The notes: generated from the sequence alone by a model not told the origin. Shown: positions 9,066 through 17,245, numbered from the stretch's first letter. The stretch: 64,000 bases of DNA from Rhodococcus pseudokoreensis (GCF_017068395.1 NZ_CP070619.1:3162001-3226000); one strand, 5' to 3'. Made by a program: numbers and translations.

Positions 9066-10018
9066 CGCATCGTCCTCGTGACCGCCAGCAGCAGTTCGCT
9101 GTCGGTTTCTGCCCCGCGGGCCTGCTGCGGAACAACCGTGGAGGAGGTCGGCGGCTCCGGCGGAGCGCTCTCCTGCGGGTAGGGCTTCGACGACGTCATG
9201 CGGGCCTGCAGTGCCTTCGCCCCTGCTGTCCTCCTGAGCGCGCGTGGCCGTGAGGACGACCCGTCAAGTGAGGGTGGGGCCGGGGTGGCCGGACATGCGC
9301 ACGAATTCGATTTCGGTGGCACGGCACCGAAAAGGTGCGCCAGAATTTCCTGTGGCCAGATGGCGACGAACTCCGCTCCCGCCGCGAGCAACTGTTCCTC
9401 GGTGTGCATTCCCCAGGCGACGCCGATGGCGCGGATCCCCGATTTCACGGCCGCCTCGACGTCGCCGACGGTGTCGGTGATGATGGCCGTCGACTGGGCA
9501 GGCACGGGGCTTCCCATCGCCGACTCGTCGTAGAACGCCTGACACCGCCGCCCGGTCCCTTGGGCTGCATCGTCGAGGAAACGCTGGATTCCTCTGGATT
9601 TGTCGGGTTCCACGTCACCGCCGAAGACGTGCGAAAAGCAATACGCCAGAGAGTTCTCGCGCAGGATTCGGCGGATCACCCCGGTAGAGTTCGACGACAG
9701 CACAGCGAGTGTCGCGTGCGGCACCAGCGCCTTCACGATGTCGACCATCCCCGGGATCATCGCGGGGGCGTAGTCGGAGCCGAGGCTGCGCATGAAGTCC
9801 GCTTCGACGGCATGCGCATGCTCTGCGTCACGGCACAGGCTGCGCAGGGAGACGAAGAAGTTGTTCGCGAACATCTCGTAGAACTGTTCGGCATCTTCGA
9901 TTCCGAGATGATGTGCAGCACTGATCTTCTCGAATACCCGCCAGGACGCTTCCCGGGTCTGCACGAGCGTGCCGTCGAGATCGAAGATCACCGCCTGAGG
10001 CGGCTCCGGTCGGCACAT
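9062..10018 (-). CDS. HAD-superfamily phosphatase with long C-terminal tail ending in an encapsulation-peptide-like helix
   Basis: A 318-residue protein. Residues 1-233 are a HAD phosphatase of the phosphoglycolate-phosphatase type: VIFDLDGTLV from residue 10, a motif II serine in LSSNSTG, and TDTVGDVEAA for motif IV. Residues 234-318 are not part of the HAD fold. They form a Pro/Ser/Ala/Arg-rich linker ending in [15 protein letters not shown], a short amphipathic helix. This layout (enzyme, flexible linker, terminal amphipathic helix) is that of BMC encapsulation peptides. I infer that the enzyme is cargo. ATG 10018 is 2 bases after the preceding gene's stop; the frame upstream of it lies inside that gene. 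The substrate is unknown. Confidence 0.85.
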   Translation of the reverse strand: MCRPEPPQAVIFDLDGTLVQTREASWRVFEKISAAHHLGIEDAEQFYEMFANNFFVSLRSLCRDAEHAHAVEADFMRSLGSDYAPAMIPGMVDIVKALVPHATLAVLSSNSTGVIRRILRENSLAYCFSHVFGGDVEPDKSRGIQRFLDDAAQGTGRRCQAFYDESAMGSPVPAQSTAIITDTVGDVEAAVKSGIRAIGVAWGMHTEEQLLAAGAEFVAIWPQEILAHLFGAVPPKSNSCACPATPAPPSLDGSSSRPRALRRTAGAKALQARMTSSKPYPQESAPPEPPTSSTVVPQQARGAETDSELLLAVTRTMR

Positions 10019-10020
10019 GG

Positions 10021-11016
10021 TCAGTGACCGGCCGAGGGTGTCGCACTGTAGATCTTGCACAGCTGCTGGGGGCCGATGAAGTCCTGAATCTCCCCCCAGC
10101 CGCGCTGCGAACCCGACCGCCATTCGGCGAGCACGTTGTACCCGACGGTGCCGGGGCCCGCCTGCCACGGGAAGCTGGTCCGCGCGATCCCTTGGAGGTC
10201 GTATTCGCGTCCTTCACTGTCGGTGAGCTCGAGCTCGACGGACTTGGCGAAGAATCCTTCCCGGACGGTACGCCCACGTCCCGCGGCCAGGCCGTACAGT
10301 TCGCCCTTGTCTACGACGTAGCCGTGCTGGAGTGACAGTTCGGTGGGAGCGTCGGGACCGCCGGTGGGGTCGAAGTCGAAGATGCCGTGGATGGCGAAGT
10401 CCTTCGAGAAGTGTGCGTGCAGCCAGCTCATCGTGTGGCCCTGGTGCTCGGACCGCAGGCCCCAGCTGTGGTCCATGGTCGACACACAGTCGACGGGGTA
10501 TCTGGTGCCGCGCAGGTTGACTTCGCCTTCGAAGTGTCCGGTCTGATCGAAGTGGCCTGCGTAGGCCTCTCCCCACGCGAATACGCCCTCGTCTGCCTGC
10601 TGGGCGACGATCGGATCCTGCTTGGGATCGTGGATGTCGAATGCCTCGGTGAGCGCGGTGTAGCGGAAGGCCAGCGACACATCGTCACCGTTGTCGAACT
10701 CGACGTCCCACACCCGGTTGGGCTCTTTGCACACGACGTGCAGACCGTTCGCGAGGCGGTAGTCGCGCAGATTCCGCGGCTCCGGAATGGGCAGGTGATG
10801 CTGGGCGTCCCAGTACTCGGCCTGCCACGGCGCCTGCACGAACTTCGAGTTCATCGCAATGGTCGAGATCGCGACGCCCACATTCGGGCGGAACAGGGCG
10901 TAGACGCCGACGTTCAACGCGGCTTCGGGAACATAGAAGCCGAAGAAGTTCGTCTCGGTCCAGGTCGGATCGTCACTGGTCGGGGTGTGGAAATCGGCGT
11001 CGATGTCTTCGATCAT
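10021..11016 (-). CDS. AttH/DUF7065-like protein of unknown function
   Basis: A 331-residue protein, first in the minus-strand BMC operon. ATG 11016 follows GAGGAGAA at ideal spacing. The composition is rich in aromatic and acidic residues with repeated beta-strand patterns, including DCVSTMDHSWGLRSEHQG and a C-terminal GYNVLAEWRSGSQRGWGE. This resembles the double-lipocalin AttH / carotenoid 1,2-hydratase-like families (DUF7064/7065) frequent in actinobacterial lipid and steroid clusters. It could be a hydratase, a carrier or a lyase, and no catalytic role can be assigned. Because it lacks a signal peptide and precedes HAD, SurE and BMC-H, it may be the unknown key enzyme of this locus. Confidence 0.75.
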   Translation of the reverse strand: MIEDIDADFHTPTSDDPTWTETNFFGFYVPEAALNVGVYALFRPNVGVAISTIAMNSKFVQAPWQAEYWDAQHHLPIPEPRNLRDYRLANGLHVVCKEPNRVWDVEFDNGDDVSLAFRYTALTEAFDIHDPKQDPIVAQQADEGVFAWGEAYAGHFDQTGHFEGEVNLRGTRYPVDCVSTMDHSWGLRSEHQGHTMSWLHAHFSKDFAIHGIFDFDPTGGPDAPTELSLQHGYVVDKGELYGLAAGRGRTVREGFFAKSVELELTDSEGREYDLQGIARTSFPWQAGPGTVGYNVLAEWRSGSQRGWGEIQDFIGPQQLCKIYSATPSAGH

Positions 11017-11191
11017 CGGGTTCTCCTCGGCTCTCGCGGTGGCCGCACACTCACTACGCATGCGGCCGTCGTCAATTGCACACCTTGCCGAACTGCAGAT
11101 GTCCTCGCCACATCCACGGGGGACAACTACCCGGGCAGACGCTGTCCTTGGGAGATAACGGTCCCGAGGTGTGCGTCGCCGTAGCGTCCTC

Positions 11192-11237
11192 ATCGATGCA
11201 CTCCCGGATCACTTGGGGTGAGCGGGAGTGCATCGAT
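11192..11237. promoter_or_regulatory. Perfect 15-bp inverted repeat in the divergent BMC promoter
   Basis: ATCGATGCACTCCCG (11192-11206) is repeated as its exact reverse complement at 11223-11237 with a 16-bp spacer, ending 37 bp before the BMC-P start. Arm centres are 31 bp apart, about three helical turns, which suits two half-sites bound on one face of DNA by a dimeric regulator such as the PucR-type protein at 17246. No T-tract follows, so a terminator is less likely. Confidence 0.6.
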
Positions 11238-11274
11238 CCCGTTCATTTCGGCACCCAAGTAGAGGCGGTCACCG

Positions 11275-11565
11275 GTGAGACTCGCACGTGTTGTCGGCCA
11301 GGTCGTGGCCACCGCCAAAGTCCCCGAACTCGGAGGCACGACGATTCTGGTGGTCGAGGATATTCACTCCTCCCCTAATGCGCCGCCGGCACACTCGTAC
11401 GCCGCCGTGGACCTCGTCGGCGCCGGACAGGAAGAAGTCGTCCTCGTCGTGTCGGGGAGTGCAGCCCGCGTCGACGCAGCCACCGCAGGTGTCCCGGTCG
11501 ACCAGGCGATCGTCGCGATCGCGGACACGGTCATCACCCACGGCGAGGTGACGTACTCGAAATGA
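11275..11565 (+). CDS. BMC-P (EutN/CcmL-type) pentameric vertex protein
   Basis: A 96-residue Pfam03319 protein that caps the vertices of the microcompartment. It starts [19 protein letters not shown], continues with LVVEDI and [23 protein letters not shown], and keeps the beta-barrel pattern of EutN/CcmL. It initiates at GTG 11275 with AGAGG upstream. It is the first gene of the plus-strand BMC operon; its stop overlaps an ATG in the leader of the next gene. Its presence confirms that a closed polyhedral shell can be built. Confidence 0.93.
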   Translation: MRLARVVGQVVATAKVPELGGTTILVVEDIHSSPNAPPAHSYAAVDLVGAGQEEVVLVVSGSAARVDAATAGVPVDQAIVAIADTVITHGEVTYSK

Positions 11566-11636
11566 CGACCCAGACGCCCGTACCCCGCACGACACCCGCT
11601 GACCCAACCAGTCCCAACACCAATGGAGGAAACACC

Positions 11637-11960
11637 ATGGCTACCACGCAGAACACCCTTCCCGCACGTGGCGCAGGCGCGCTCGGCCTCATCGAGACCA
11701 AAGGCCTCGTCGGCGCGATCGAGGCCGCCGACGCCATGGTCAAGGCGGCGAACGTGCAGCTTCTCGGGCACCGCGAAATCGGCGGCGGTCTGGTCACCGT
11801 GATGGTGCGCGGCGACGTCGGTGCGGTCAAGGCTGCCACCGATGCCGGTGCAGTCGCCGCCGGCAAGGCGGGTGAAGTGGTCTCCGTCCACGTCATCCCC
11901 CGCCCCCACGACGAGACCGAGGGTGTGCTGTCGAACCTCGCCCGCCCCAAGGGCGCGTGA
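11637..11960 (+). CDS. BMC-H hexameric shell protein (plus operon)
   Basis: A 107-residue Pfam00936 hexamer-former: [39 protein letters not shown] and [14 protein letters not shown]. It is a clear paralogue of the BMC-H at 7918. I chose ATG 11637 because GGAGGAAACACC directly precedes it; an in-frame ATG at 11562 overlaps the BMC-P stop but would add 25 non-family residues. A short N-terminal extension precedes the shell domain. A 10-bp hairpin lies between this gene and the aldehyde dehydrogenase, as is common where the shell protein is needed in excess of enzyme. Confidence 0.94.
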   Translation: MATTQNTLPARGAGALGLIETKGLVGAIEAADAMVKAANVQLLGHREIGGGLVTVMVRGDVGAVKAATDAGAVAAGKAGEVVSVHVIPRPHDETEGVLSNLARPKGA

Positions 11961-11980
11961 GAGACGCACACCACCACAGC

Positions 11981-12009
11981 TCCGGGCGTAACCGGCGGCT
12001 ACGCCCGGA
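11981..12009 (+). promoter_or_regulatory. Intercistronic hairpin between BMC-H and aldehyde dehydrogenase
   Basis: TCCGGGCGTA (11981-11990) pairs perfectly with TACGCCCGGA (12000-12009) around a 9-base loop. No U-tract follows. It may stabilise the upstream shell mRNA or attenuate read-through into the enzyme genes. Confidence 0.5.
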
Positions 12010-12029
12010 CACCAAGCCATGGAAGGTAA

Positions 12030-13412
12030 ATGACCGTGACAGCAACGCTTGACGCGGACCTGGCTGCGCTGGCGGACGTTCGCGCGCAGGTCTCCGCAAC
12101 GAAGAACGCGTTCGACGCCATCGAGGGCGCCGATCAGCAATGGCTCGACGAAATCGTGCGGGCAATGGCGAAGGCCGGCTACGCCGCCTCCGAAGAGCTC
12201 GCCCGAATGGCCGTCGACGAAACCGGCTACGGCGTCTACGAGAACAAGATCATCAAGAACCGGTTCAACACCGGGTTCGTCGCAGACTGGATGCTCGAAC
12301 GCCGAGCCGTCGGAGTCTTGTGGGCCGACGAGCAGAACAAGGTCACCGCGGTCGGATCCCCGATGGGCGTGATCGCGGCGATCATCCCGGTCACGAATCC
12401 TACGGCGACCGTACTGTTCAAGAGCTTGGCAGCAGTCAAGGCCGGAAACGCAGTGGTCCACGCTCCCCATCCCCGTGCCGCACGCTGCTCTGCCCGCGCC
12501 GCCGAGATCATGGCGGAAGCCGCAGTGCGCGCCGGTGCCCCGGAGAATCTCATCTCCTGTCTGCAACAGCCGACCCTGGATGCAACCCGGGAACTGATGC
12601 GGCACCGCGACATACGACTGGTCCTCGCCACCGGCGGCCCGGCGATGGTCGCAGCGGCGTATTCGAGCGGCAAGCCGACCATCGCGGTCGGCGCCGGCAA
12701 TGTTCCCGCCTTTGTCGATTCGACGGTCACCGACCTGGCCGAAACCGCGACGATGATCGTGACGTCGAAGGCCTTCGACAACGGCACCGCCTGTGTGGCC
12801 GAACAATCGGTGGTGATCGCGGAGCCCGTCGCCGACCGGATGGTCCAGGAGTTGGGGCGCGCCGGGGCAGCCTGGATGACCGCGGATCAGCAGGCGGCGC
12901 TGACCCGGACACTGTTCGACGAACGCGGCGGCCTCCGCGCGAACGCCGTCGGCCAATCCGCGATTCGGCTGGCCGAGATGTCGGGATTCACAGTCCCGTC
13001 GTCGACGAAGGTTCTCGCCGCGGAACTCGACGAGGTCGGCGATCACGTCCTGCTGTCACGGGAAATCCTCGGCCCGGTGCTGACCGTGTACCGAGAGCCG
13101 GACTACCAGGCGGGATGGCGGCGCTGCCGCGAGATTCTGGCCCTGGGCGGCGAAGGCCACACAGTCGCCGTTCACACATCCGACCCCAAGGTCGTTGCCA
13201 AGTTCGGTGAACTGCCCGCCGGGCGGATCGTCGTCAACACTCCTGCCCTGTTCGGCGGCATGGGCTACTCGACGAACGTCGACCCGTCCTTCCAGATCGG
13301 TACCGGCACCTGGAGTGGCTCGATCTGCTCGGACAACGTCACGCCGTTGCACCTGGTGAATATCAAACGGATCGCTCACGAAGCCAGGCCCTGGCGCGGA
13401 GTGTTCGACTGA
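12030..13412 (+). CDS. CoA-acylating aldehyde dehydrogenase (EutE/PduP type)
   Basis: The core metabolosome enzyme: aldehyde + NAD+ + CoA to acyl-CoA + NADH. It has 460 residues. The catalytic cysteine is Cys255 in FDNGTACVAEQ; GNVPAFVDST and the C-terminal GTGTWSGSICSDNVTP are typical of the EutE/PduP group. The long GxxxxG-type NAD loop of ordinary ALDHs is absent, as expected. ATG 12030 follows GGAAGG. The 18-residue N-terminal encapsulation peptide of PduP is not obvious; residues 1-30 are nonetheless predicted helical (LDADLAALADVRAQVSATKN) and could serve. The stop overlaps the EutJ start (TGATG). The aldehyde substrate is unknown. Confidence 0.93.
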   Translation: MTVTATLDADLAALADVRAQVSATKNAFDAIEGADQQWLDEIVRAMAKAGYAASEELARMAVDETGYGVYENKIIKNRFNTGFVADWMLERRAVGVLWADEQNKVTAVGSPMGVIAAIIPVTNPTATVLFKSLAAVKAGNAVVHAPHPRAARCSARAAEIMAEAAVRAGAPENLISCLQQPTLDATRELMRHRDIRLVLATGGPAMVAAAYSSGKPTIAVGAGNVPAFVDSTVTDLAETATMIVTSKAFDNGTACVAEQSVVIAEPVADRMVQELGRAGAAWMTADQQAALTRTLFDERGGLRANAVGQSAIRLAEMSGFTVPSSTKVLAAELDEVGDHVLLSREILGPVLTVYREPDYQAGWRRCREILALGGEGHTVAVHTSDPKVVAKFGELPAGRIVVNTPALFGGMGYSTNVDPSFQIGTGTWSGSICSDNVTPLHLVNIKRIAHEARPWRGVFD

Positions 13413-14221
13413 TGTCACCGCAAGAGGTCGCGCGGACCCTCGAGGAAGCGCATCAGCGCATCCGTTCGGCCCGAACGGATCACGAAGGCGATCTGCGCAC
13501 CGGCATCGACCTCGGGACCGCGACCTGCGTGATCACCGTGGTCGATGCCGCAGGCATGCCGGTGTGGATCGACTTCGACCGGACCGCGGCAGTGCGTGAC
13601 GGAGTAGTCGTCGACTTCGCCGCCGCCGCCGCGGCGGTGAGGAAGTTGAAGGCGACCGCCGAGCAGGAACTGGGCGTCGAACTACACAATGCCGCAACGG
13701 CATTCCCTCCGTGCATCGGCGAGGCCGACAGCCGCGCATGCCGATTCGTGCTCGAAGGCGCCGGCTTCGAGGAGGTCACCCTCGTCGACGAGGTCAGCGC
13801 CGCGAACAAGACACTCGAAGTCACCGACGGTGTCGTCATCGATGTCGGTGGAGGCTCGACCGGAGTCGGAGTCTTCCAGTCCGGAGAGCTCACAGCGCTC
13901 GACGACCGCCCCGGCGGCGGTCATCACCTGGACCTGATCCTGGCCGGCTCCCAAGGTCTCACGGTCGCGGAAGCGGAAGAACTGAAGCGCACCGGCGCCG
14001 ACGACTATCTTGCGATCCTGCGACCGGGAATCGAACGGATCGGTTCCTCGATCCGTGATCTGACCCGAGGTGCCGAACACCTCGAACTTCATCTCGCCGG
14101 CGGCGCGCTGATGCTTCCCGGCGCCGACACCACCATCAGCAAATATCTGGGCCGCAGCGTGCGGGCTTACCCGCACGCACTGCTCATCACACCATTGGGA
14201 ATCGCGAGGTACGCGTCATGA
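13412..14221 (+). CDS. eutJ: EutJ-like actin/Hsp70-fold chaperone-type ATPase
   Basis: A 269-residue protein of the ethanolamine utilisation EutJ family (Hsp70/FtsA ATPase fold). Phosphate-1 motif GIDLGTATCVITVVD lies near residue 30 and phosphate-2 VIDVGGGSTGVGVF near residue 145, with an adenosine motif LAGGALMLPG toward the end. EutJ proteins accompany BMC loci and are thought to assist assembly or enzyme maintenance, though their exact role is unproven. The gene overlaps its neighbours on both sides (TGATG with the aldehyde dehydrogenase, ATGA with BMC-T), so it is translated as part of the core operon. Confidence 0.88.
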   Translation: MSPQEVARTLEEAHQRIRSARTDHEGDLRTGIDLGTATCVITVVDAAGMPVWIDFDRTAAVRDGVVVDFAAAAAAVRKLKATAEQELGVELHNAATAFPPCIGEADSRACRFVLEGAGFEEVTLVDEVSAANKTLEVTDGVVIDVGGGSTGVGVFQSGELTALDDRPGGGHHLDLILAGSQGLTVAEAEELKRTGADDYLAILRPGIERIGSSIRDLTRGAEHLELHLAGGALMLPGADTTISKYLGRSVRAYPHALLITPLGIARYAS

Positions 14222-14853
14222 CAGGCAAGGCAACACTCCGGACGTACGCATTCATCGATCGGATGCAGCCGCAGTGCGCGGCCCATATCGCCGCGACCAG
14301 CCCCGGCGATCCGCCCCTCGCCGGCATGTCCGAACTATTTATCGAGATGGCCCCGGGTAACGAGGTGTTCCGAGCGGCCGACATCGCCCTGAAGTCGTCC
14401 GGTGTCCGTCCCGCCATGCAGATCATCGAACGCGAATTCGGCCTGCTGGAAATTCACTCCGAACACCAGGCCGAGGTCCTCGCCGCCGGCGAGGCCCTCC
14501 TCGACGCGCTCGGCATGAAGGAAACCGACCGCATCAAGCCCGTCGTGGCCTCGACGCAGTTCATCACGAACGTGCACGGCTACCAGGCACAGCTGCTCAA
14601 CAAGTGGCGTAAAGGCACCCTGCTGATGCCCGGTTCGAGCCTGTTCGTCATGGAGGTCGCCCCGGCGGCCTACGTGTCATTGGCCGCGAACGAAGCGGAA
14701 AAGGCGGCCGACATCGATGTGATCGAGATCCGCGCCGTCGGGCGGTTCGGACGGCTGTTCCTGGCCGGCAGTGAAAGTGAAGTCGCCACCGCCCGCGACG
14801 CCGCGGTCGCCGCACTCGAATCCCTCGAAGGAACCGAGGAGGTGCGGCGATGA
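14218..14853 (+). CDS. BMC-T tandem-domain trimeric shell protein
   Basis: A 211-residue protein with two BMC domains in tandem. Domain 1 covers about residues 25-110 (MAPGNEVFRAADIALKSSGV); domain 2 covers about 120-205 (VMEVAPAAYVSLAANEAEKA then EIRAVGRFGRLFLAGSE). Such pseudohexameric trimers often form gated pores for larger cofactors or substrates. No CxxC-type iron-sulfur site like that of PduT is seen; the only N-terminal cysteine is in QPQCAAH. It is coupled by ATGA overlaps to EutJ and to the MDH fusion gene. With BMC-H and BMC-P it completes a minimal shell set. Confidence 0.9.
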   Translation: MTGKATLRTYAFIDRMQPQCAAHIAATSPGDPPLAGMSELFIEMAPGNEVFRAADIALKSSGVRPAMQIIEREFGLLEIHSEHQAEVLAAGEALLDALGMKETDRIKPVVASTQFITNVHGYQAQLLNKWRKGTLLMPGSSLFVMEVAPAAYVSLAANEAEKAADIDVIEIRAVGRFGRLFLAGSESEVATARDAAVAALESLEGTEEVRR

Positions 14854-16190
14854 CCGTCTTCGGTGTCGATGCGGTCGAGGCAGCCACAGAGTCGACGGGT
14901 GCGGAACTGATTGTGGGACCGAAGGACATCGTGACCCCGCTGGCGCGTGAGCGTGCCCGCGAGCGAGGTGTCACCATCGTCGTCGGAAAGTCTCGTCCCG
15001 CCGACGGGTTCCCGACACCTCCGGCGGTCCCAAACGGACCGGCACCGGCGCAGGCGCACCGAGCGCCCGCCGTGGATTCCGCATTCCGCCGACCGCAGTC
15101 GAACGGATTTCAGGCGCCGCCCCCGCCGCTGCGGCCGCCCGCCCCAGCGTTGTATCGGAGGGGCGCGCCTCTGCACCCCACCGTCGCACCGGCGGTGCTA
15201 CGCCATCCGCACGCAAGCTCCCCGGCTCGGCCGGTGAACACGAAATCCGTTCACCGCGTGGTGGTCGTCGGCGCCGGACACGTCGGCATGATCACCGCCA
15301 TGAAGCTCGCCGAGGCGAACATCATCGAGGAAGTCGTACTCGTCGACATCGCGGACGGACTCGCGGCGGGCATCGCATTGGATCTGACGCACTCGACGGC
15401 GCTGCTGGGGTTCGACACCAAGGTTCGCGGGGTCACGCAGGTGGCCGACGCCGGTGTCGCGGACTACGTCGTCATCACCGCAGGAAGGGCCCGTCAGCCC
15501 GGCATGAGTCGCACCGATCTGGTGGAGGTGAACGCGGGCATCGTGGGCGGGCTCGCCCGTGAAGCAGCCGCCGTCTCCCCCGGCACCGTGTTGCTGATCG
15601 TGACGAATCCCTTGGACGAGATGACCCACCACGCGTGGCAGGCCTCCGGCCTCCCCGCCGAGCGTGTGATCGGCATGGCCGGCGTATTGGACAGCTCCCG
15701 TTTCCAGGCGCTCACCGGCTTGGCCGCCCGATCCGCACCCTCCGACGTCAGCGCACTGGCACTGGGTAGCCACGGTGACGAGATGGTCATCCCGCTCTCT
15801 CAGGCCCGAGTCGCCGGCAAAGCAATCGATCAGGCACTTCCGCAGGGCGAGGTCACCGCACTCGTCGACCGAGCGCGCAATTCCGGTGCCGAGGTCGTGG
15901 GTCTACTCAAGTCCGGGAGCGCGTTCTTCGCCCCCGGTGCCTCGGCCGCCCGGATGGTCCTGGCCATGGCCACCGATTCCGGCGAGGTCATCGCAGCCAC
16001 GGTCCACGCTCGCGGCGAATACGGCATCCGCGAGGGCTATGTCGGATTGCCTGCCAAATTGGGCCGCGGTGGACTCCGTGAGATCGTCGAGCTTCCGCTC
16101 GCCGAGGACGAGCTCGCCGCGGTACGGACCGCTGCCACGCGGATCTCCGAACGCGTCGCGGATCTCCAGCAAGTGACCGCCGCCTCATGA
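14850..16190 (+). CDS. Malate dehydrogenase-type 2-hydroxyacid dehydrogenase fused to a BMC-associated N-terminal domain
   Basis: A 446-residue fusion. Residues 1-50 form a small domain with DIVTPLARERARERGVTI, which resembles the 'TP.A.e.....I.I' segment at the start of EutT and some other BMC proteins. Residues 51-130 are a Pro/Ala/Arg-rich linker. Residues 134-440 are an LDH/MDH-fold enzyme: VVVVGAGHVG from 137, substrate-binding Arg215 in GRARQPGMSRTDL, VTNPLDEMTHH, and proton-relay His308 in GSHGDEM. The RQPGMSR loop favours oxaloacetate/malate over pyruvate/lactate. I infer that it is luminal cargo recycling NADH made by the aldehyde dehydrogenase. It is coupled by ATGA overlaps on both sides, which rules out an annotation artefact. 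Confidence 0.88.
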   Translation: MTVFGVDAVEAATESTGAELIVGPKDIVTPLARERARERGVTIVVGKSRPADGFPTPPAVPNGPAPAQAHRAPAVDSAFRRPQSNGFQAPPPPLRPPAPALYRRGAPLHPTVAPAVLRHPHASSPARPVNTKSVHRVVVVGAGHVGMITAMKLAEANIIEEVVLVDIADGLAAGIALDLTHSTALLGFDTKVRGVTQVADAGVADYVVITAGRARQPGMSRTDLVEVNAGIVGGLAREAAAVSPGTVLLIVTNPLDEMTHHAWQASGLPAERVIGMAGVLDSSRFQALTGLAARSAPSDVSALALGSHGDEMVIPLSQARVAGKAIDQALPQGEVTALVDRARNSGAEVVGLLKSGSAFFAPGASAARMVLAMATDSGEVIAATVHARGEYGIREGYVGLPAKLGRGGLREIVELPLAEDELAAVRTAATRISERVADLQQVTAAS

Positions 16191-17224
16191 AGGCCGTGGT
16201 GTTCGCCGATACCGGACGCGTCGAGGTCGCCCAGGTGTCCGACCCTTCCCTCCTCGACCCCACCGATGCATTGGTCAGGGTGCACCGCGCCGCAATCTGC
16301 GGGACGGACCTGCACACCATCGGCCACCCCGACGGGATGAGCCGCGGTGCGGTCCTCGGCCACGAGTTCGCCGGGACGATCCTCGAGGTCGGCACCGCGG
16401 TGCGCACCTTCACCCCCGGAGACCGGGTCAGCGGCGCAGACTTCACCGCATGCGGGCATTGCTGGTGGTGCCGGAGCGGAAACCACTGGGAGTGCGGAGA
16501 GCGTCAGTTCTTCGGTACCGGCGCCGCCTTCGGTCCGGCGCTCGACGGTGCTCAGGCCGAGATCGTGCGCGTCCCTCACGCCGATGTCGTCCTACACCCG
16601 ATCGCAGACGGAGTGTCCTACGACAGCGCGCTGTTCTTCGGGGACATCTTGGCGACCGGGTACGCAGCCGTGCAGCGCTGCCAGATTTCACCGGGGGACA
16701 CTGTCGCGGTCATCGGCGGTGGTCCGGTCGGGCAGATGGCCAGCCTCGCCGCTCAGGCTTGCTCGGCCGGCCCGGTAGTCCTGGTCGAGCCGGTCGAGAA
16801 CCGCCGCACCATCGCACACGAGCACGGTGCCCTCGTCGCTGCTCCGGACGACGCCCGGAGGCTCGTCGATGCGGTCACCGACGGCCGTGGCGCCGACGTC
16901 GTCATCGAGGCGGTCGGCGGCCCGCGGGGGCTCGACACCGCATTCGGCCTGGTCCGCCGCCGCGGCACCGTCGTCTCGGTCGGCGTCCACCAGCAGCCGA
17001 CCTGGCCCCTCCCGGTAGCCAAGGCGTTCGCCGAGGAACTGACCCTGCGATTTGCGATCGGCAACGCGATTCGAGACCGTGACCAGCTGTCCGGATTGGT
17101 GACCGCGGGGGCCATCGACCCGACGATCATCGTCGACAAACGGGTCGGGCTCGACGACGCACCCGCAGCATACGAAGCGATGGCTCAGCGTCGTACGCTG
17201 AAGGCAGTCATCGAAATGCCCTAG
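16187..17224 (+). CDS. Zinc-dependent alcohol dehydrogenase (MDR)
   Basis: A 345-residue Zn-dependent medium-chain dehydrogenase. The catalytic zinc ligands are in ICGTDLH and GHEFAG; the structural zinc loop CGHCWWCRSGNHWEC carries all four cysteines; GGGPVGQMASLAAQ binds NAD. It probably interconverts the pathway aldehyde and alcohol, the usual third enzyme of a metabolosome, or delivers the aldehyde from an alcohol substrate. It overlaps the MDH fusion by ATGA and is followed 21 bases later by the regulator gene. I see no encapsulation peptide. Confidence 0.9.
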   Translation: MKAVVFADTGRVEVAQVSDPSLLDPTDALVRVHRAAICGTDLHTIGHPDGMSRGAVLGHEFAGTILEVGTAVRTFTPGDRVSGADFTACGHCWWCRSGNHWECGERQFFGTGAAFGPALDGAQAEIVRVPHADVVLHPIADGVSYDSALFFGDILATGYAAVQRCQISPGDTVAVIGGGPVGQMASLAAQACSAGPVVLVEPVENRRTIAHEHGALVAAPDDARRLVDAVTDGRGADVVIEAVGGPRGLDTAFGLVRRRGTVVSVGVHQQPTWPLPVAKAFAEELTLRFAIGNAIRDRDQLSGLVTAGAIDPTIIVDKRVGLDDAPAAYEAMAQRRTLKAVIEMP

Positions 17225-17245
17225 CGGCGGACTGGCGAGGCGGGT

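Noticed and set aside
3964..17224. Assignment of the locus to the Rhodococcus/Mycobacterium RMM (aminoacetone/1-amino-2-propanol) microcompartment because an APH-fold kinase and BMC genes are close together
   Set aside because: RMM loci carry a class III aminotransferase/phospholyase and an amino acid permease, neither of which is here, and the kinase sits with an ACAD10/11 dehydrogenase, which explains it better.
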